Positions 16,748 to 24,146 of a stretch of 55,878 nucleotides of DNA are shown here, in pieces; the first letter of the stretch is position 1; each line of letters opens with the position of its first letter. The notes under the pieces are model-generated. The model was not told the origin of the DNA. It made no database searches and saw nothing but the letters and a program-made list of their open reading frames with translations. The DNA comes from an uncultured Blautia sp. GTDB taxonomy: Bacteria > Bacillota > Clostridia > Lachnospirales > Lachnospiraceae. The stretch spans positions 1 through 55,878 of the forward strand of contig URHS01000012.1 in NCBI GenBank assembly GCA_900547685.1, given 5' to 3'. Made by a program: the position numbers and the translations under genes.

Positions 16748-16903
16748 CTTTCGCCTCCTAAAAAGAATGTTTTCCCTACTTCTCTTTAAATCATAGAATT
16801 CCTCTGATTTTTTTGAACTTCGCCTGAAACAGCGTTAATAGATATGACTTATAAATAATAGATATAAAACAGATATGATATTAGAATTTCTTGATTTGTT
16901 TTT
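16748..16903. other. AT-rich intergenic spacer
   Basis: This 156-bp AT-rich stretch holds short imperfect copies of AGATATGA / AGATATAAA around 16835-16880. I see no gene; it must contain the promoter of the VOC operon and the end of the Rpn transcript, but no clear terminator stem was found. Confidence 0.5.
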
Positions 16904-17713
16904 TTATCTATGATTTTTGAGATTTTCCAATTCTTCCAAAGAAATATCGCAAAGTTCCATGATTTCCTCATCACTTAGCCCTTTTAACAACATTTTCGAT
17001 ACAATTCTTTTCTGAGCATTTATGATTCCCTCTTTTAATCCTTCTTTTCGCTCATCTTTTAACATTTCTTCTAAAGTCATAAAGCGTTCCTCCATCTCGC
17101 GACTTTCTTTTACATGCCGGATAAACTCCTGAAGCTTTTTCACATAGTCATCATGAAAATCCCCCTGACTTTCTTTTAAATCTGCTTTTACAAATTTCAA
17201 AAAAGCCAACAGTTCCTTGGAAATTTCACCCTCATTCTCTCCGCAAGTACTTAAAAATACAATTTTCCTTCCGTCTTCTAATGGTGTTCGATCGCTTTCT
17301 TCACACTGCATCTGAAAAGTATAACGATATTTTCTTTCGCCAAAAGGATCAAAATCACAGATAAAAATCACGTAACTATCAGGTAATTCTGCATATTCTC
17401 TTCCTGATAAAAGAAGATCCATATCCATTTGGCTTTGATAATATCTGCTGCGTCTGCCAAGTGCAGGTTTTTTAGTCATCTGCATTTCCACATTATAACA
17501 GGTATTTTTCTCATCTTTAGCATAGACATCTAAACGAACGCCTTTATAGTCCGGGTGATAAACCATACTTTTTTCCCAGCTAACATCTACATGGTCAATT
17601 TCTATTTCCAATGCTCTCTCCAAAAACTCTTTACAATTTTCAGGATTTATCATCACTGCACCAAACATAAAATCATTCTTAATTGTAAGATTACTTAAAC
17701 ATCTTTTCTGCAT
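16904..17713 (-). CDS. Rpn-family PD-(D/E)XK nuclease / putative transposase-like protein
   Basis: 269-residue protein of the Rpn family (recombination-promoting nuclease, formerly PD-(D/E)XK transposase). Conserved elements are the opening NLTIKNDFMFGAVM, the catalytic Asp in GVRLDVYAKD and the E-x-Q of YNVEMQMTK, then RSRYYQSQMD and CDFDPFG. The C-terminal tail (about 210-269) has the charged KEGLKEG helix common in these proteins. The start is the ATG behind GGAGGAAG at 17713; the upstream extension to 17791 lacks a ribosome binding site. No terminal inverted repeats or partner genes are seen, so it is a stand-alone copy. Family members cut DNA in vitro and are linked to horizontal transfer or defence; the role here is unknown. 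Confidence 0.85.
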   Translation of the reverse strand: MQKRCLSNLTIKNDFMFGAVMINPENCKEFLERALEIEIDHVDVSWEKSMVYHPDYKGVRLDVYAKDEKNTCYNVEMQMTKKPALGRRSRYYQSQMDMDLLLSGREYAELPDSYVIFICDFDPFGERKYRYTFQMQCEESDRTPLEDGRKIVFLSTCGENEGEISKELLAFLKFVKADLKESQGDFHDDYVKKLQEFIRHVKESREMEERFMTLEEMLKDERKEGLKEGIINAQKRIVSKMLLKGLSDEEIMELCDISLEELENLKNHR

Positions 17714-17829
17714 ATTCTTCCTCCATTTCCAGAGGAATTCTATAAAAAAATTATAACATGTAGATTTTATAGTGTCAAAGATGAATAACACCTCTCCCTA
17801 CAATATCTGTATTTTACAAAACAGAGAAA

Positions 17830-17866
17830 CTGCCGCCTCACAGTTTTTCAACTGCAAAGACGACAG
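17830..17866 (-). terminator. Terminator of the Rnf-like operon
   Basis: On the minus strand, directly after the RnfE-like stop, CTGTCGTCT pairs with AGGCGGCAG (two G-U pairs) around an inner CAGTT-GAAA-AACTG stem, followed by a T-rich run (TTTCTCTGTTTTG). It ends the four-gene cluster. Confidence 0.7.
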
Positions 17867-17873
17867 TCCTCCT

Positions 17874-18641
17874 TTAATAAATACTTAAAATCATATAAAT
17901 AAATCCCATTGCCAGCATTTCCACCGGTAATCCGCGAAATGCTTTTCCTGTTCTTGCAAATTTCAATGTTTTCTTTACAGAAATGAATAAAATAATCGGA
18001 ACAAGAATGGTCCATACTAAACCTACGATTTCTCCAAAACTTTCCATATCAAATGGTCTGATAAAGATTGCCAAAGGAATAACTAACAGTAAGCTATGTG
18101 TATTTGTAATCTTTTTCTTGATAATTCCATTGGTAAAGGCAAGCGCCATACCTGCTGTTAAAAATCCGAAAATTGTTTCTAAAAATACTTTAGACTGCAT
18201 TTCTGTTTTCAAAATCATATTACCGAAAATCATTCCTGAACCAAAGAATTCTCTGGCAATACTTAAAAGTATCCAAAATCCCCATGCAATGGCACATTCC
18301 CAGAAAAGTTCTCCGTACTCTGCCTCCACATTTTCTGCCAATACATGCTTTGCGGTAAAAAGTCCCAGCAAAACAGTCATAATCCAAAGTCCTGTAGTTA
18401 CTGAAGTTCCCAGATAAGAAAATGCCAGCAAGAATGCAGATGCACTTACCGCTCCGGTTCCAATAAATACACAAAGTTTTAAGCTCCAGTCAGGTACGAA
18501 ATCCTGTAAAAGATTTTTCAGAAACTCAGCAAATACTACGGACAAAATCACAAGAATACCTGCAGCAAAGGCTTCTTTCATTCCTGCTGAAAATAATACA
18601 ATCCCAAAAGCAAAGGCTTCTGCCGGATATCTTAATTTCAT
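17874..18641 (-). CDS. Divergent RnfE/RnfA-like integral membrane protein
   Basis: 255-residue protein with about seven membrane segments, last in the Rnf-like cluster. The segment AREFFGSGMIFGNMI matches the late conserved ALREILGSGTLFG-type motif of RnfE/NqrD. The N-terminal NNxVxxQxxGxCP-type segment that holds the membrane iron-ligand Cys of RnfA and RnfE is not recognisable: the corresponding region reads VVFAEFLKNLLQDFVPDW, and a single Cys occurs in LKLCVFIGTG. At 255 residues it is longer than usual RnfE (200-230). It may be a degenerate single-chain substitute for the RnfA/RnfE pair. The start follows GGAGG, 18 bases after the rnfG stop. Assignment to the family is moderate. Confidence 0.65.
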   Translation of the reverse strand: MKLRYPAEAFAFGIVLFSAGMKEAFAAGILVILSVVFAEFLKNLLQDFVPDWSLKLCVFIGTGAVSASAFLLAFSYLGTSVTTGLWIMTVLLGLFTAKHVLAENVEAEYGELFWECAIAWGFWILLSIAREFFGSGMIFGNMILKTEMQSKVFLETIFGFLTAGMALAFTNGIIKKKITNTHSLLLVIPLAIFIRPFDMESFGEIVGLVWTILVPIILFISVKKTLKFARTGKAFRGLPVEMLAMGFIYMILSIY

Positions 18642-18659
18642 GTCGTATCCTCCGTTTTC

Positions 18660-19586
18660 CTATTTTACTGTCTGTAAAAATTCAAATGCTGTGTTGATAC
18701 CTGTTACTACTGCTGTAGAAGAAATGGTTGCTCCTGATACAGCATCTACCTGTGTTCCGTTTGCAGGTACTTCTTCTGTTTTTTCAACACCTGCTGCTTC
18801 ATTCATACATTTTTCTGCAAGACTGATAAATCCTCCAACAGAAATACTTACTCCTGAAACTGCATCTGTTTTTCCCTGTTCATTTACCTGAAGGAAATCT
18901 AAAGACTGATTTTCAATAAGAGCATTTGCCAGAGCTTCTGCCTGTTCTTTCCATGTAAGTCCGTCTTCTGTCATTACATATTCTCCGTTTTCAGACAGTA
19001 CACTCTTTGTACTTCCATCTGCTCCTACTGCTTCCCAGTTTACTTCTGCAATTTTTCCGTCTTTTACAGTTACTGTTACTACATCTGTAAACCCGTTATT
19101 GTCCGGAGCATCTGCTTTTGCCTCATAAGTTCCGTCTTTTAATTCTTTTAAAAGTTCTTCATCAGATACTTTTTCTTCTTTTTCGAGGCTCATGCCCGGT
19201 AAAAATACAGGAGCTTCCACACCTTCAAACTGACTGAGGAATTCTGCGTCTGCAACTTTTGCTCCAAGACCTTCTGTTTCCTTTTGTTCTGTTACTTCTA
19301 CTTTTGTTACTTTTTTCTTTTCTGCATCAAAGGATACATTCATCACAATATCTCCGCCATATCCTTTTACCTTTGCAGTTACCATATAACCGTTTTCTGT
19401 CTTAACTGCTTTTTCAATACCTTCTGCGCCTTTAGTATCGATTTCTTCTTTTACCTGTTCTTCTACTGTATTAGAAGCACCTGTTCCCATATCTTTTGCA
19501 AGAGCATTGGAGCCTATAATTACTCCAAAAGAAAGTGCTGTAACAACTGCTAACGCAATAATTCCTCTTACATTTTTATTCTTCAT
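18660..19586 (-). CDS. rnfG: RnfG-like protein with two (nested) FMN-binding domains
   Basis: Membrane-anchored, extracytoplasmic flavoprotein, 308 residues. After an N-terminal helix (about 8-28) comes an RnfG-like FMN_bind N-part (GYGGDIVMNVSFDAEKKKV, then TEGLGAKV). A second complete FMN_bind domain (from DGTYEAKADAPDNNG to about residue 255) ends in DAVSGVSIS. The chain then finishes with DAVSGATISSTAV, the normal flavinylation motif of RnfG. So one domain appears inserted in the other. The Thr of SGAT is the expected ApbE-attached FMN site; the inner motif has Ser and Val in place of Thr and Ala. Start placed at the ATG behind GGAGGAAAAT; a GTG four codons upstream overlaps the rnfD stop. 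Confidence 0.86.
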   Translation of the reverse strand: MKNKNVRGIIALAVVTALSFGVIIGSNALAKDMGTGASNTVEEQVKEEIDTKGAEGIEKAVKTENGYMVTAKVKGYGGDIVMNVSFDAEKKKVTKVEVTEQKETEGLGAKVADAEFLSQFEGVEAPVFLPGMSLEKEEKVSDEELLKELKDGTYEAKADAPDNNGFTDVVTVTVKDGKIAEVNWEAVGADGSTKSVLSENGEYVMTEDGLTWKEQAEALANALIENQSLDFLQVNEQGKTDAVSGVSISVGGFISLAEKCMNEAAGVEKTEEVPANGTQVDAVSGATISSTAVVTGINTAFEFLQTVK

Positions 19587-19597
19587 ATTTTCCTCCA

Positions 19598-20545
19598 CTA
19601 CGCCTCTTTTTTCTTCATTCCATATACATGCTTTTTATAAAGCATAGACAACATACCTGCCATACAGTTTGCTGTTAAAATACCGAAACAAATTCCTTCC
19701 GGATAAACACTGAAAATTCGGATTGCCGCAGTAATAATACCTGCTACAGCTGCATAAATCAACTTACCTTTTCTGGATGCAAAAGCATAGTCTGTAAGCA
19801 TATAGCAACCACCCATAATCAATCCGCCACCGAAAAGATTTAATAAAATATCGCCTGTAAAAAGCCCATCCGGTCCAAAAATAAAAGTCAACAGGGTAAC
19901 TGTTCCGATATAAGTAACCGCAGCTTCTACATTTACAATTTTTTTATAGCACATATACGCAAATCCTACTAAAAGCAGTAATTTACTTGTTTCTCCCATT
20001 GCCCCAGGCATCTCTCCTAAGAACATCTGAAGATAGCTGTAACCTGTTTCAGCACCGCTTTTTGCTGTTCCTAAAAGAGTCGCAGCAGAAACAGCATCTA
20101 CAGAAACTGTTCTTGGTACAACATACTGCATAACAGCGCTTGGCCATGCTACCATAACTAAAAGTCTTCCCATAAGAGCCGGATTTACAAAATTATTTCC
20201 AATCCCGCCAAACATCTGCTTTACAGCCAAAATACTAAAAACATCTGCCGCCACAAGCGCCCAGACCGGTACCGTAACCGGCATATTAAAGGCAAGCAAA
20301 AGTCCTGTAACCACGGCACTAAAATCACCTGCTGTCACCTGTTTTTTTGTAATCTTCTGCCATGCAAATTCCGTCAACACACACACTGCCACAGAAAGCC
20401 CTGACAGGTATAATGCCTGAATTCCAAAATAGTAAATTGCCCCTAAAAGTGCCGGAATCAGGGAGATCGTTACATGCATCATAACATTTCTGGTTGTTCT
20501 GGAAGTACGAATATGCGGTCCGTTAATTACTCTTGTCTGACTCAT
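19598..20545 (-). CDS. rnfD: Rnf complex membrane subunit D
   Basis: 315-residue integral membrane subunit of the RnfD/NqrB family. The N-terminus has the typical GPHIRTSRTTRNVMMHV segment. Multiple membrane helices follow, and the candidate flavinylation site VDAVSAATLLGTAK lies near residue 149 (Thr as FMN acceptor). Conserved membrane motifs include VVTGLLLAFNMP and MFGGIGNNFVNPAL. The start is the ATG of MSQTRV at 20543-20545, which overlaps the rnfC stop (ATGA type coupling); the open frame extending to 20665 only runs inside rnfC. In Rnf complexes this subunit carries electrons across the membrane and couples them to Na+ or H+ movement. Confidence 0.93.
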   Translation of the reverse strand: MSQTRVINGPHIRTSRTTRNVMMHVTISLIPALLGAIYYFGIQALYLSGLSVAVCVLTEFAWQKITKKQVTAGDFSAVVTGLLLAFNMPVTVPVWALVAADVFSILAVKQMFGGIGNNFVNPALMGRLLVMVAWPSAVMQYVVPRTVSVDAVSAATLLGTAKSGAETGYSYLQMFLGEMPGAMGETSKLLLLVGFAYMCYKKIVNVEAAVTYIGTVTLLTFIFGPDGLFTGDILLNLFGGGLIMGGCYMLTDYAFASRKGKLIYAAVAGIITAAIRIFSVYPEGICFGILTANCMAGMLSMLYKKHVYGMKKKEA

Positions 20546-21894
20546 GATTTTTTCACCGCCCTTTCTCTCATTCTCTGTTTCACCATATCCCTTGCCATTC
20601 TTGTCCTTACAGAAAGCTCTCTTTTGGCAGGACAGATATATGAGCAGCAGCCACAGGCAATACACTCGCTGGCATACAAACTCTCACACAAATCATAATC
20701 TTCTTCTAAAAACGCAAATTCAATCTGATAAGGAACCAAACCTGCCGGACACACACTTTCACAGCCGGCACAGCGAATACATGGCTGTTCCTCATACTGA
20801 CTGTCAGGAAGTACTAAAATTCCGGAAGTATTCTTAGTTACATAGAAAAGTTCACTTTCTCCATTCCAATCTGAGGCTACGCAAGGTCCTGTCATTGGTC
20901 CACCTGCAATAACTCTGTTCTTCTTTACTGTCACACCTCCACAAAGTTCTACCAGCTCTTTTGCAGAAGTTCCGATTGGAACAAGATAATTCCCCGGATT
21001 TTTTACACAGCCTGTTACAGTAACAATTCTTCTGATAAGAGGTATCTTTCCAAGAAGCATATCCGCAGCTGCTTTGGCAGTTCCTACATTAGAAACAATC
21101 GCACCTGCCTCTGCCGGAAGTCCTCCCATCGGCACTTCTCTTTCCATAACTGCCTGAATAAGCTGACGCTCTCCACCCTGAGGATACTGTGTAGGCAGTA
21201 CCTTTACTTCTATATCTTTTGTATCTTTTAAAATTTCCCCAAGAACCTTGGCAGCCTCCGGTTTATTATCTTCCATACAAAGATATGCTTTAGGAGCGCC
21301 GGAAGCCTTTAGCAGAAGACGAATACCATTTGCTACTGCATAGCTGTATTCCAGCATCAAACGATAATCACAGGTTAAAAATGGTTCACATTCTGCTGCA
21401 TTAATCAGCAATGCATCAATTTTTTTATCTGTTTCGTATTTCTTATGAGTCGGAAATCCTGCGCCGCCCATTCCTGTAAGACCGCCGTCACGAACTCCGA
21501 CAATAATTTCTTCTTTTGTAAAGCCTTCAATATCTACCAATTTGCTTTCATATTCCTGCGCATCCTGTTTTGAGGTTTCTCCTCTTTTTATGATACACGC
21601 CAGAATATTTCTTCCCTGATTGGTTACTTCTTCTACTCGGAGAACCTCTCCGCTTACACTTGCATGTAAAGGAGCTGCCATAAATGCCTCCGGAATCCCA
21701 ATTTGCTGCCCTGCTTCTACTTTATCTTGTGGCTTGACTAACAACTGACATTTTCCGCCAAAGGACTGCTCTGACAAAATCGTAACTGTCTCAGGCCAAT
21801 ATTCATGGACAGGCAGGTCCATGGTCATTGCCTTGTCATAACCATCTGTGGGATGAATTCCGCCGGGGAATTTATTCTGCTTCTTTTTCCACAT
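20542..21894 (-). CDS. rnfC: Rnf complex NADH-side subunit C
   Basis: 450-residue cytoplasmic subunit that oxidises or reduces NAD(H). Visible features: the opening KFPGGIHPTD, a lipoyl/barrel-hybrid-like region, the flavin/NAD loop GVRDGGLTGMGGAGFPTHKK (about residues 131-150), AECEPFLTCD, and two 4Fe-4S motifs at the C-terminus (CIRCAGCESVCP and CIACGCCSYICP). Length is normal for clostridial RnfC. It is the first gene of the cluster, preceded by a TTGTCA/TATTTT promoter and a GTGGAGGAAG ribosome binding site. With rnfB absent, it is the only Fe-S subunit in the cluster. Confidence 0.94.
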   Translation of the reverse strand: MWKKKQNKFPGGIHPTDGYDKAMTMDLPVHEYWPETVTILSEQSFGGKCQLLVKPQDKVEAGQQIGIPEAFMAAPLHASVSGEVLRVEEVTNQGRNILACIIKRGETSKQDAQEYESKLVDIEGFTKEEIIVGVRDGGLTGMGGAGFPTHKKYETDKKIDALLINAAECEPFLTCDYRLMLEYSYAVANGIRLLLKASGAPKAYLCMEDNKPEAAKVLGEILKDTKDIEVKVLPTQYPQGGERQLIQAVMEREVPMGGLPAEAGAIVSNVGTAKAAADMLLGKIPLIRRIVTVTGCVKNPGNYLVPIGTSAKELVELCGGVTVKKNRVIAGGPMTGPCVASDWNGESELFYVTKNTSGILVLPDSQYEEQPCIRCAGCESVCPAGLVPYQIEFAFLEEDYDLCESLYASECIACGCCSYICPAKRELSVRTRMARDMVKQRMRERAVKKS

Positions 21895-21945
21895 ACTCTG
21901 TCTTCCTCCACTATTTCTATCGTTAAATTATTGACATACTTTAAT

Positions 21946-21974
21946 AAAATAACATATTAGACTGGTTTTGACAA
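21946..21974 (-). promoter_or_regulatory. Probable promoter of the rnfC operon
   Basis: On the minus strand TTGTCA (21969-21974) and TATTTT (21946-21951) are spaced by 17 bases, about 50 bases before the rnfC start codon. Confidence 0.55.
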
Positions 21975-22062
21975 GATTATTTTTTTTGTAAAACGATAAA
22001 AATATTTAATATAGATAGGCAAATATGATATAATAATTTTTAAAGATTATTCATTTGCCAAC

Positions 22063-22116
22063 GGAGTCTGTCGTCTTAAACATTATTCAGAAATATGCAC
22101 TTAGGACGACAGCTCC
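22063..22116. other. Long stem-loop without T-tract upstream of rnfC
   Basis: GGAG-T-CTGTCGTCTTAA pairs with TTAGGACGACAG-CTCC: a 16-bp stem with one bulge and one G-T pair and a 21-base loop. Neither strand has a T-run, so it is not a simple terminator. It lies between the EFR1 terminator and the rnfC promoter. Confidence 0.6.
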
Positions 22117-22123
22117 ATAAAGT

Positions 22124-22171
22124 AAAATACAGCAAGACAAAAGGCAATTCTCCTTTGTCCTGCTGTATTTT
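22124..22171. terminator. Terminator after the EFR1-type ferredoxin gene
   Basis: AAATACAGCAAGACAAAAGG pairs with CCTTTGTCCTGCTGTATTT (two mismatches) across an 8-base loop, flanked by T-rich DNA on both strands. It follows the minus-strand stop at 22196. Confidence 0.8.
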
Positions 22172-22195
22172 TATTTATAAATCTTTCATTTCCAC

Positions 22196-22954
22196 TTAAA
22201 GAAACAATTCGTCTTTCTTTCTGTCTTCACAAACTTTTTTCATCTTCATAGATGCAATTTTTACTTTCAGCTTATTAACTTTTCTTGCTTTTTTCGGACA
22301 AACCTGTACACATCTCATACAGGAAATACATTTGCTTTTATCTGTTTTTTTCGGTGACTCTGCTGATATAGCCCCTACCGGACAGACCTGTGCGCATAAG
22401 CCGCAGCCTTTACAGTCTTTCCCTGCTTTTGGTTTTAACGGAACACCATTATATTTGCGGTAAGGTTTGTTTCCCGGTACAGAAATTTCTTTCTCGTCAC
22501 CGGATTTGATTTTATGTATAATCTTCTGAGCAAACTCTTTTAATTCTTTCTTGTCTTTTGCATCCGGTCTTTTTCTTGCAAACTGATGCATAATAGAATG
22601 TTCTGCAACTGCTGACACTGCCGCTGTCACATGAAATCCGCATAAATCCACCTGTTCTTTTAATTCTAGTAATGTATCTTCATAAGCACGATTTCCATAT
22701 ACAGCCACTAAAACAGCCTTCGCCTTATTGCCTTTCATTTTTTTCATACGCTCCAGTGCAGGTGCCGGTACTCGACCGCCATAAGAAGGCACACCGAAAA
22801 TGCAGATATCATCCTCTTTAAAAGCTCTTACATTTTCCCCTGAATTCTGCTTGCTTAAATCAATTTCTCCATAAGTACCAAATTCCTTGGCTAATAATTT
22901 TACAATTTTTTCTGTACTTCTTGTTGGACTAAAATAAATCGCATAGACACTCAT
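22196..22954 (-). CDS. EFR1-type ferrodoxin: flavodoxin-like domain plus two 4Fe-4S clusters
   Basis: 252-residue soluble electron carrier. An N-terminal flavodoxin-like domain opens with the FMN phosphate loop FSPTRSTEK (residues 8-16) and includes VPSYGGRVPAPA. A C-terminal ferredoxin domain carries two cluster motifs, CKGCGLCAQVCP and CISCMRCVQVCP, followed by a Lys-rich tail. This domain order defines the EFR1 family common in anaerobic Clostridia. It is upstream of, and separated by a terminator from, the Rnf-like operon. A role feeding or draining electrons for that membrane complex is plausible but inferred only from proximity. Confidence 0.9.
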   Translation of the reverse strand: MSVYAIYFSPTRSTEKIVKLLAKEFGTYGEIDLSKQNSGENVRAFKEDDICIFGVPSYGGRVPAPALERMKKMKGNKAKAVLVAVYGNRAYEDTLLELKEQVDLCGFHVTAAVSAVAEHSIMHQFARKRPDAKDKKELKEFAQKIIHKIKSGDEKEISVPGNKPYRKYNGVPLKPKAGKDCKGCGLCAQVCPVGAISAESPKKTDKSKCISCMRCVQVCPKKARKVNKLKVKIASMKMKKVCEDRKKDELFL

Positions 22955-23044
22955 ATTTCCACTATTCCTTCCTAAAACTATTGCTTATAAATAGACAATT
23001 ATAGTTCTTTTTCATCAAAGATGCAAGAACGAATTCTCTTAGAA

Positions 23045-23602
23045 TCATTTTGCCATTTTGCGAAATTCAAAGGCATATAACACCAGAACAATCGCCATAA
23101 TCACCATTTCACCTAAAATCAATATATATGCAATTCCCATTGGAATTTTCGGCATAAAAACCAATACACCCAGAATTATAAATAAAGTAGCTGTGCATAC
23201 CTTTCCATACCATTTTGCTCCATCCAATTTTTTACCTCGGCGTAGATTTATCAATCCCATAACCGCCATAAATCCTTCCTTAATTGCCATAAGCACTACC
23301 AGCCACACCATAGGTTTATATCTCGTACACAGGCATAATGCCACTGCTCCATGAGTAAGTTTATCTGCAAAGGGGTCTACAAATTTTCCAAGTTCTGTTA
23401 CCATATTAAATTTTCGGGCTACTTTTCCGTCAAATAAATCGGTAATCGTTGACACCAGAACAATTCCTGCTGCCAGATAATAATCTTTCACACTGTCTGC
23501 ATTCAAATAAATTACACAAAAAACCGGTATCAACAGAATACGAAAATATCCCATACAATTTGGTATAGACCAAATTTCTTCTTTTTTAATTTTTCCTATC
23601 AT
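23045..23602 (-). CDS. CDP-alcohol phosphatidyltransferase family protein
   Basis: 185-residue integral membrane enzyme with the family signature D-x2-DG-x2-AR-x8-G-x3-D-x3-D, here within DLFDGKVARKF...GKFVDPFADK (about residues 56-82). It transfers a phospho-lipid group from CDP-diacylglycerol to an alcohol; PgsA (glycerol-3-phosphate) is the commonest member of this size, but the acceptor cannot be read from sequence. About six hydrophobic segments are present. It starts 18 bases after the small anchored protein gene, behind AAGGAAAGAG, so the two form an operon. Confidence 0.88.
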   Translation of the reverse strand: MIGKIKKEEIWSIPNCMGYFRILLIPVFCVIYLNADSVKDYYLAAGIVLVSTITDLFDGKVARKFNMVTELGKFVDPFADKLTHGAVALCLCTRYKPMVWLVVLMAIKEGFMAVMGLINLRRGKKLDGAKWYGKVCTATLFIILGVLVFMPKIPMGIAYILILGEMVIMAIVLVLYAFEFRKMAK

Positions 23603-23619
23603 GTTATCACTCTCTTTCC

Positions 23620-24003
23620 TTATTTTTCATCATCCAAAAGCCGAAGTTTTGTTACCTGTTCGATTTTTGCAGGATAACTTTCCATAATTATTCCTGTATG
23701 TGTTACAGCAACATAATCTCCCACATCAAATTCTGAAAGCTTTATAGGTGTATTATGCCATTCCAATTTTGTATTATCTTCCACCGAAAAAGTAAATGCT
23801 CCTCTGTCATTGATATCATTGGTTTCCAGTCCTTCTACCTGAATATAACTACCATTTTCTCCTATCTCTGTAATGACAGCGTTAAAAGACTCTGTTTGAT
23901 TTTCTTTTAAGGATTTTTCATAGCCTATAAAATAAAAAATCACTGCGGTAAAAAGAAGAAGTACGATAACCAGACATAAATACACAATTTTTTTCTTTTT
24001 CAT
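23620..24003 (-). CDS. Small membrane-anchored protein, DUF3221-like
   Basis: 127-residue protein with one N-terminal membrane helix (about 4-22) and an extracytoplasmic beta-rich domain: AVITEIGENGSYIQVEGLE, then AFTFSVEDNTKL and LSEFDVGDYVAVTHTG. The pattern is that of small OB-fold anchored proteins (DUF3221-like), seen in many Bacillota and of unknown function. The start is the ATG behind AAGGAGGGAG; nine upstream codons in frame are not supported. It is first in a two-gene operon with the phosphatidyltransferase, which hints at an envelope role. Confidence 0.7.
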   Translation of the reverse strand: MKKKKIVYLCLVIVLLLFTAVIFYFIGYEKSLKENQTESFNAVITEIGENGSYIQVEGLETNDINDRGAFTFSVEDNTKLEWHNTPIKLSEFDVGDYVAVTHTGIIMESYPAKIEQVTKLRLLDDEK

Positions 24004-24056
24004 AGCTCCCTCCTTGTCACTGTAAAACAAGTATGACGCAATTCATTGCAAAATAA

Positions 24057-24103
24057 AAAGCATCATCGACATTTCATATTATATCAAATATCAATGATGC
24101 TTT
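24057..24103. terminator. Terminator after the lyase / BCCT operon
   Basis: AAAGCATCATCGACATTTCA pairs with its near-complement ending in AATGATGCTTT, with T-rich DNA on the minus-strand side. It lies just after the lyase stop at 24147 and separates it from the 24.0-kb operon. Confidence 0.8.
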
Positions 24104-24146
24104 CTATGTTATTTCAATTTTACTGCTGCTTTTTCTTCTAAATTGA

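Noticed and set aside
17874..21894. Complete Rnf ferredoxin:NAD+ oxidoreductase
   Set aside because: Only C, D, G and one divergent E/A-like gene are present before a terminator; rnfB and a second E/A gene are missing.
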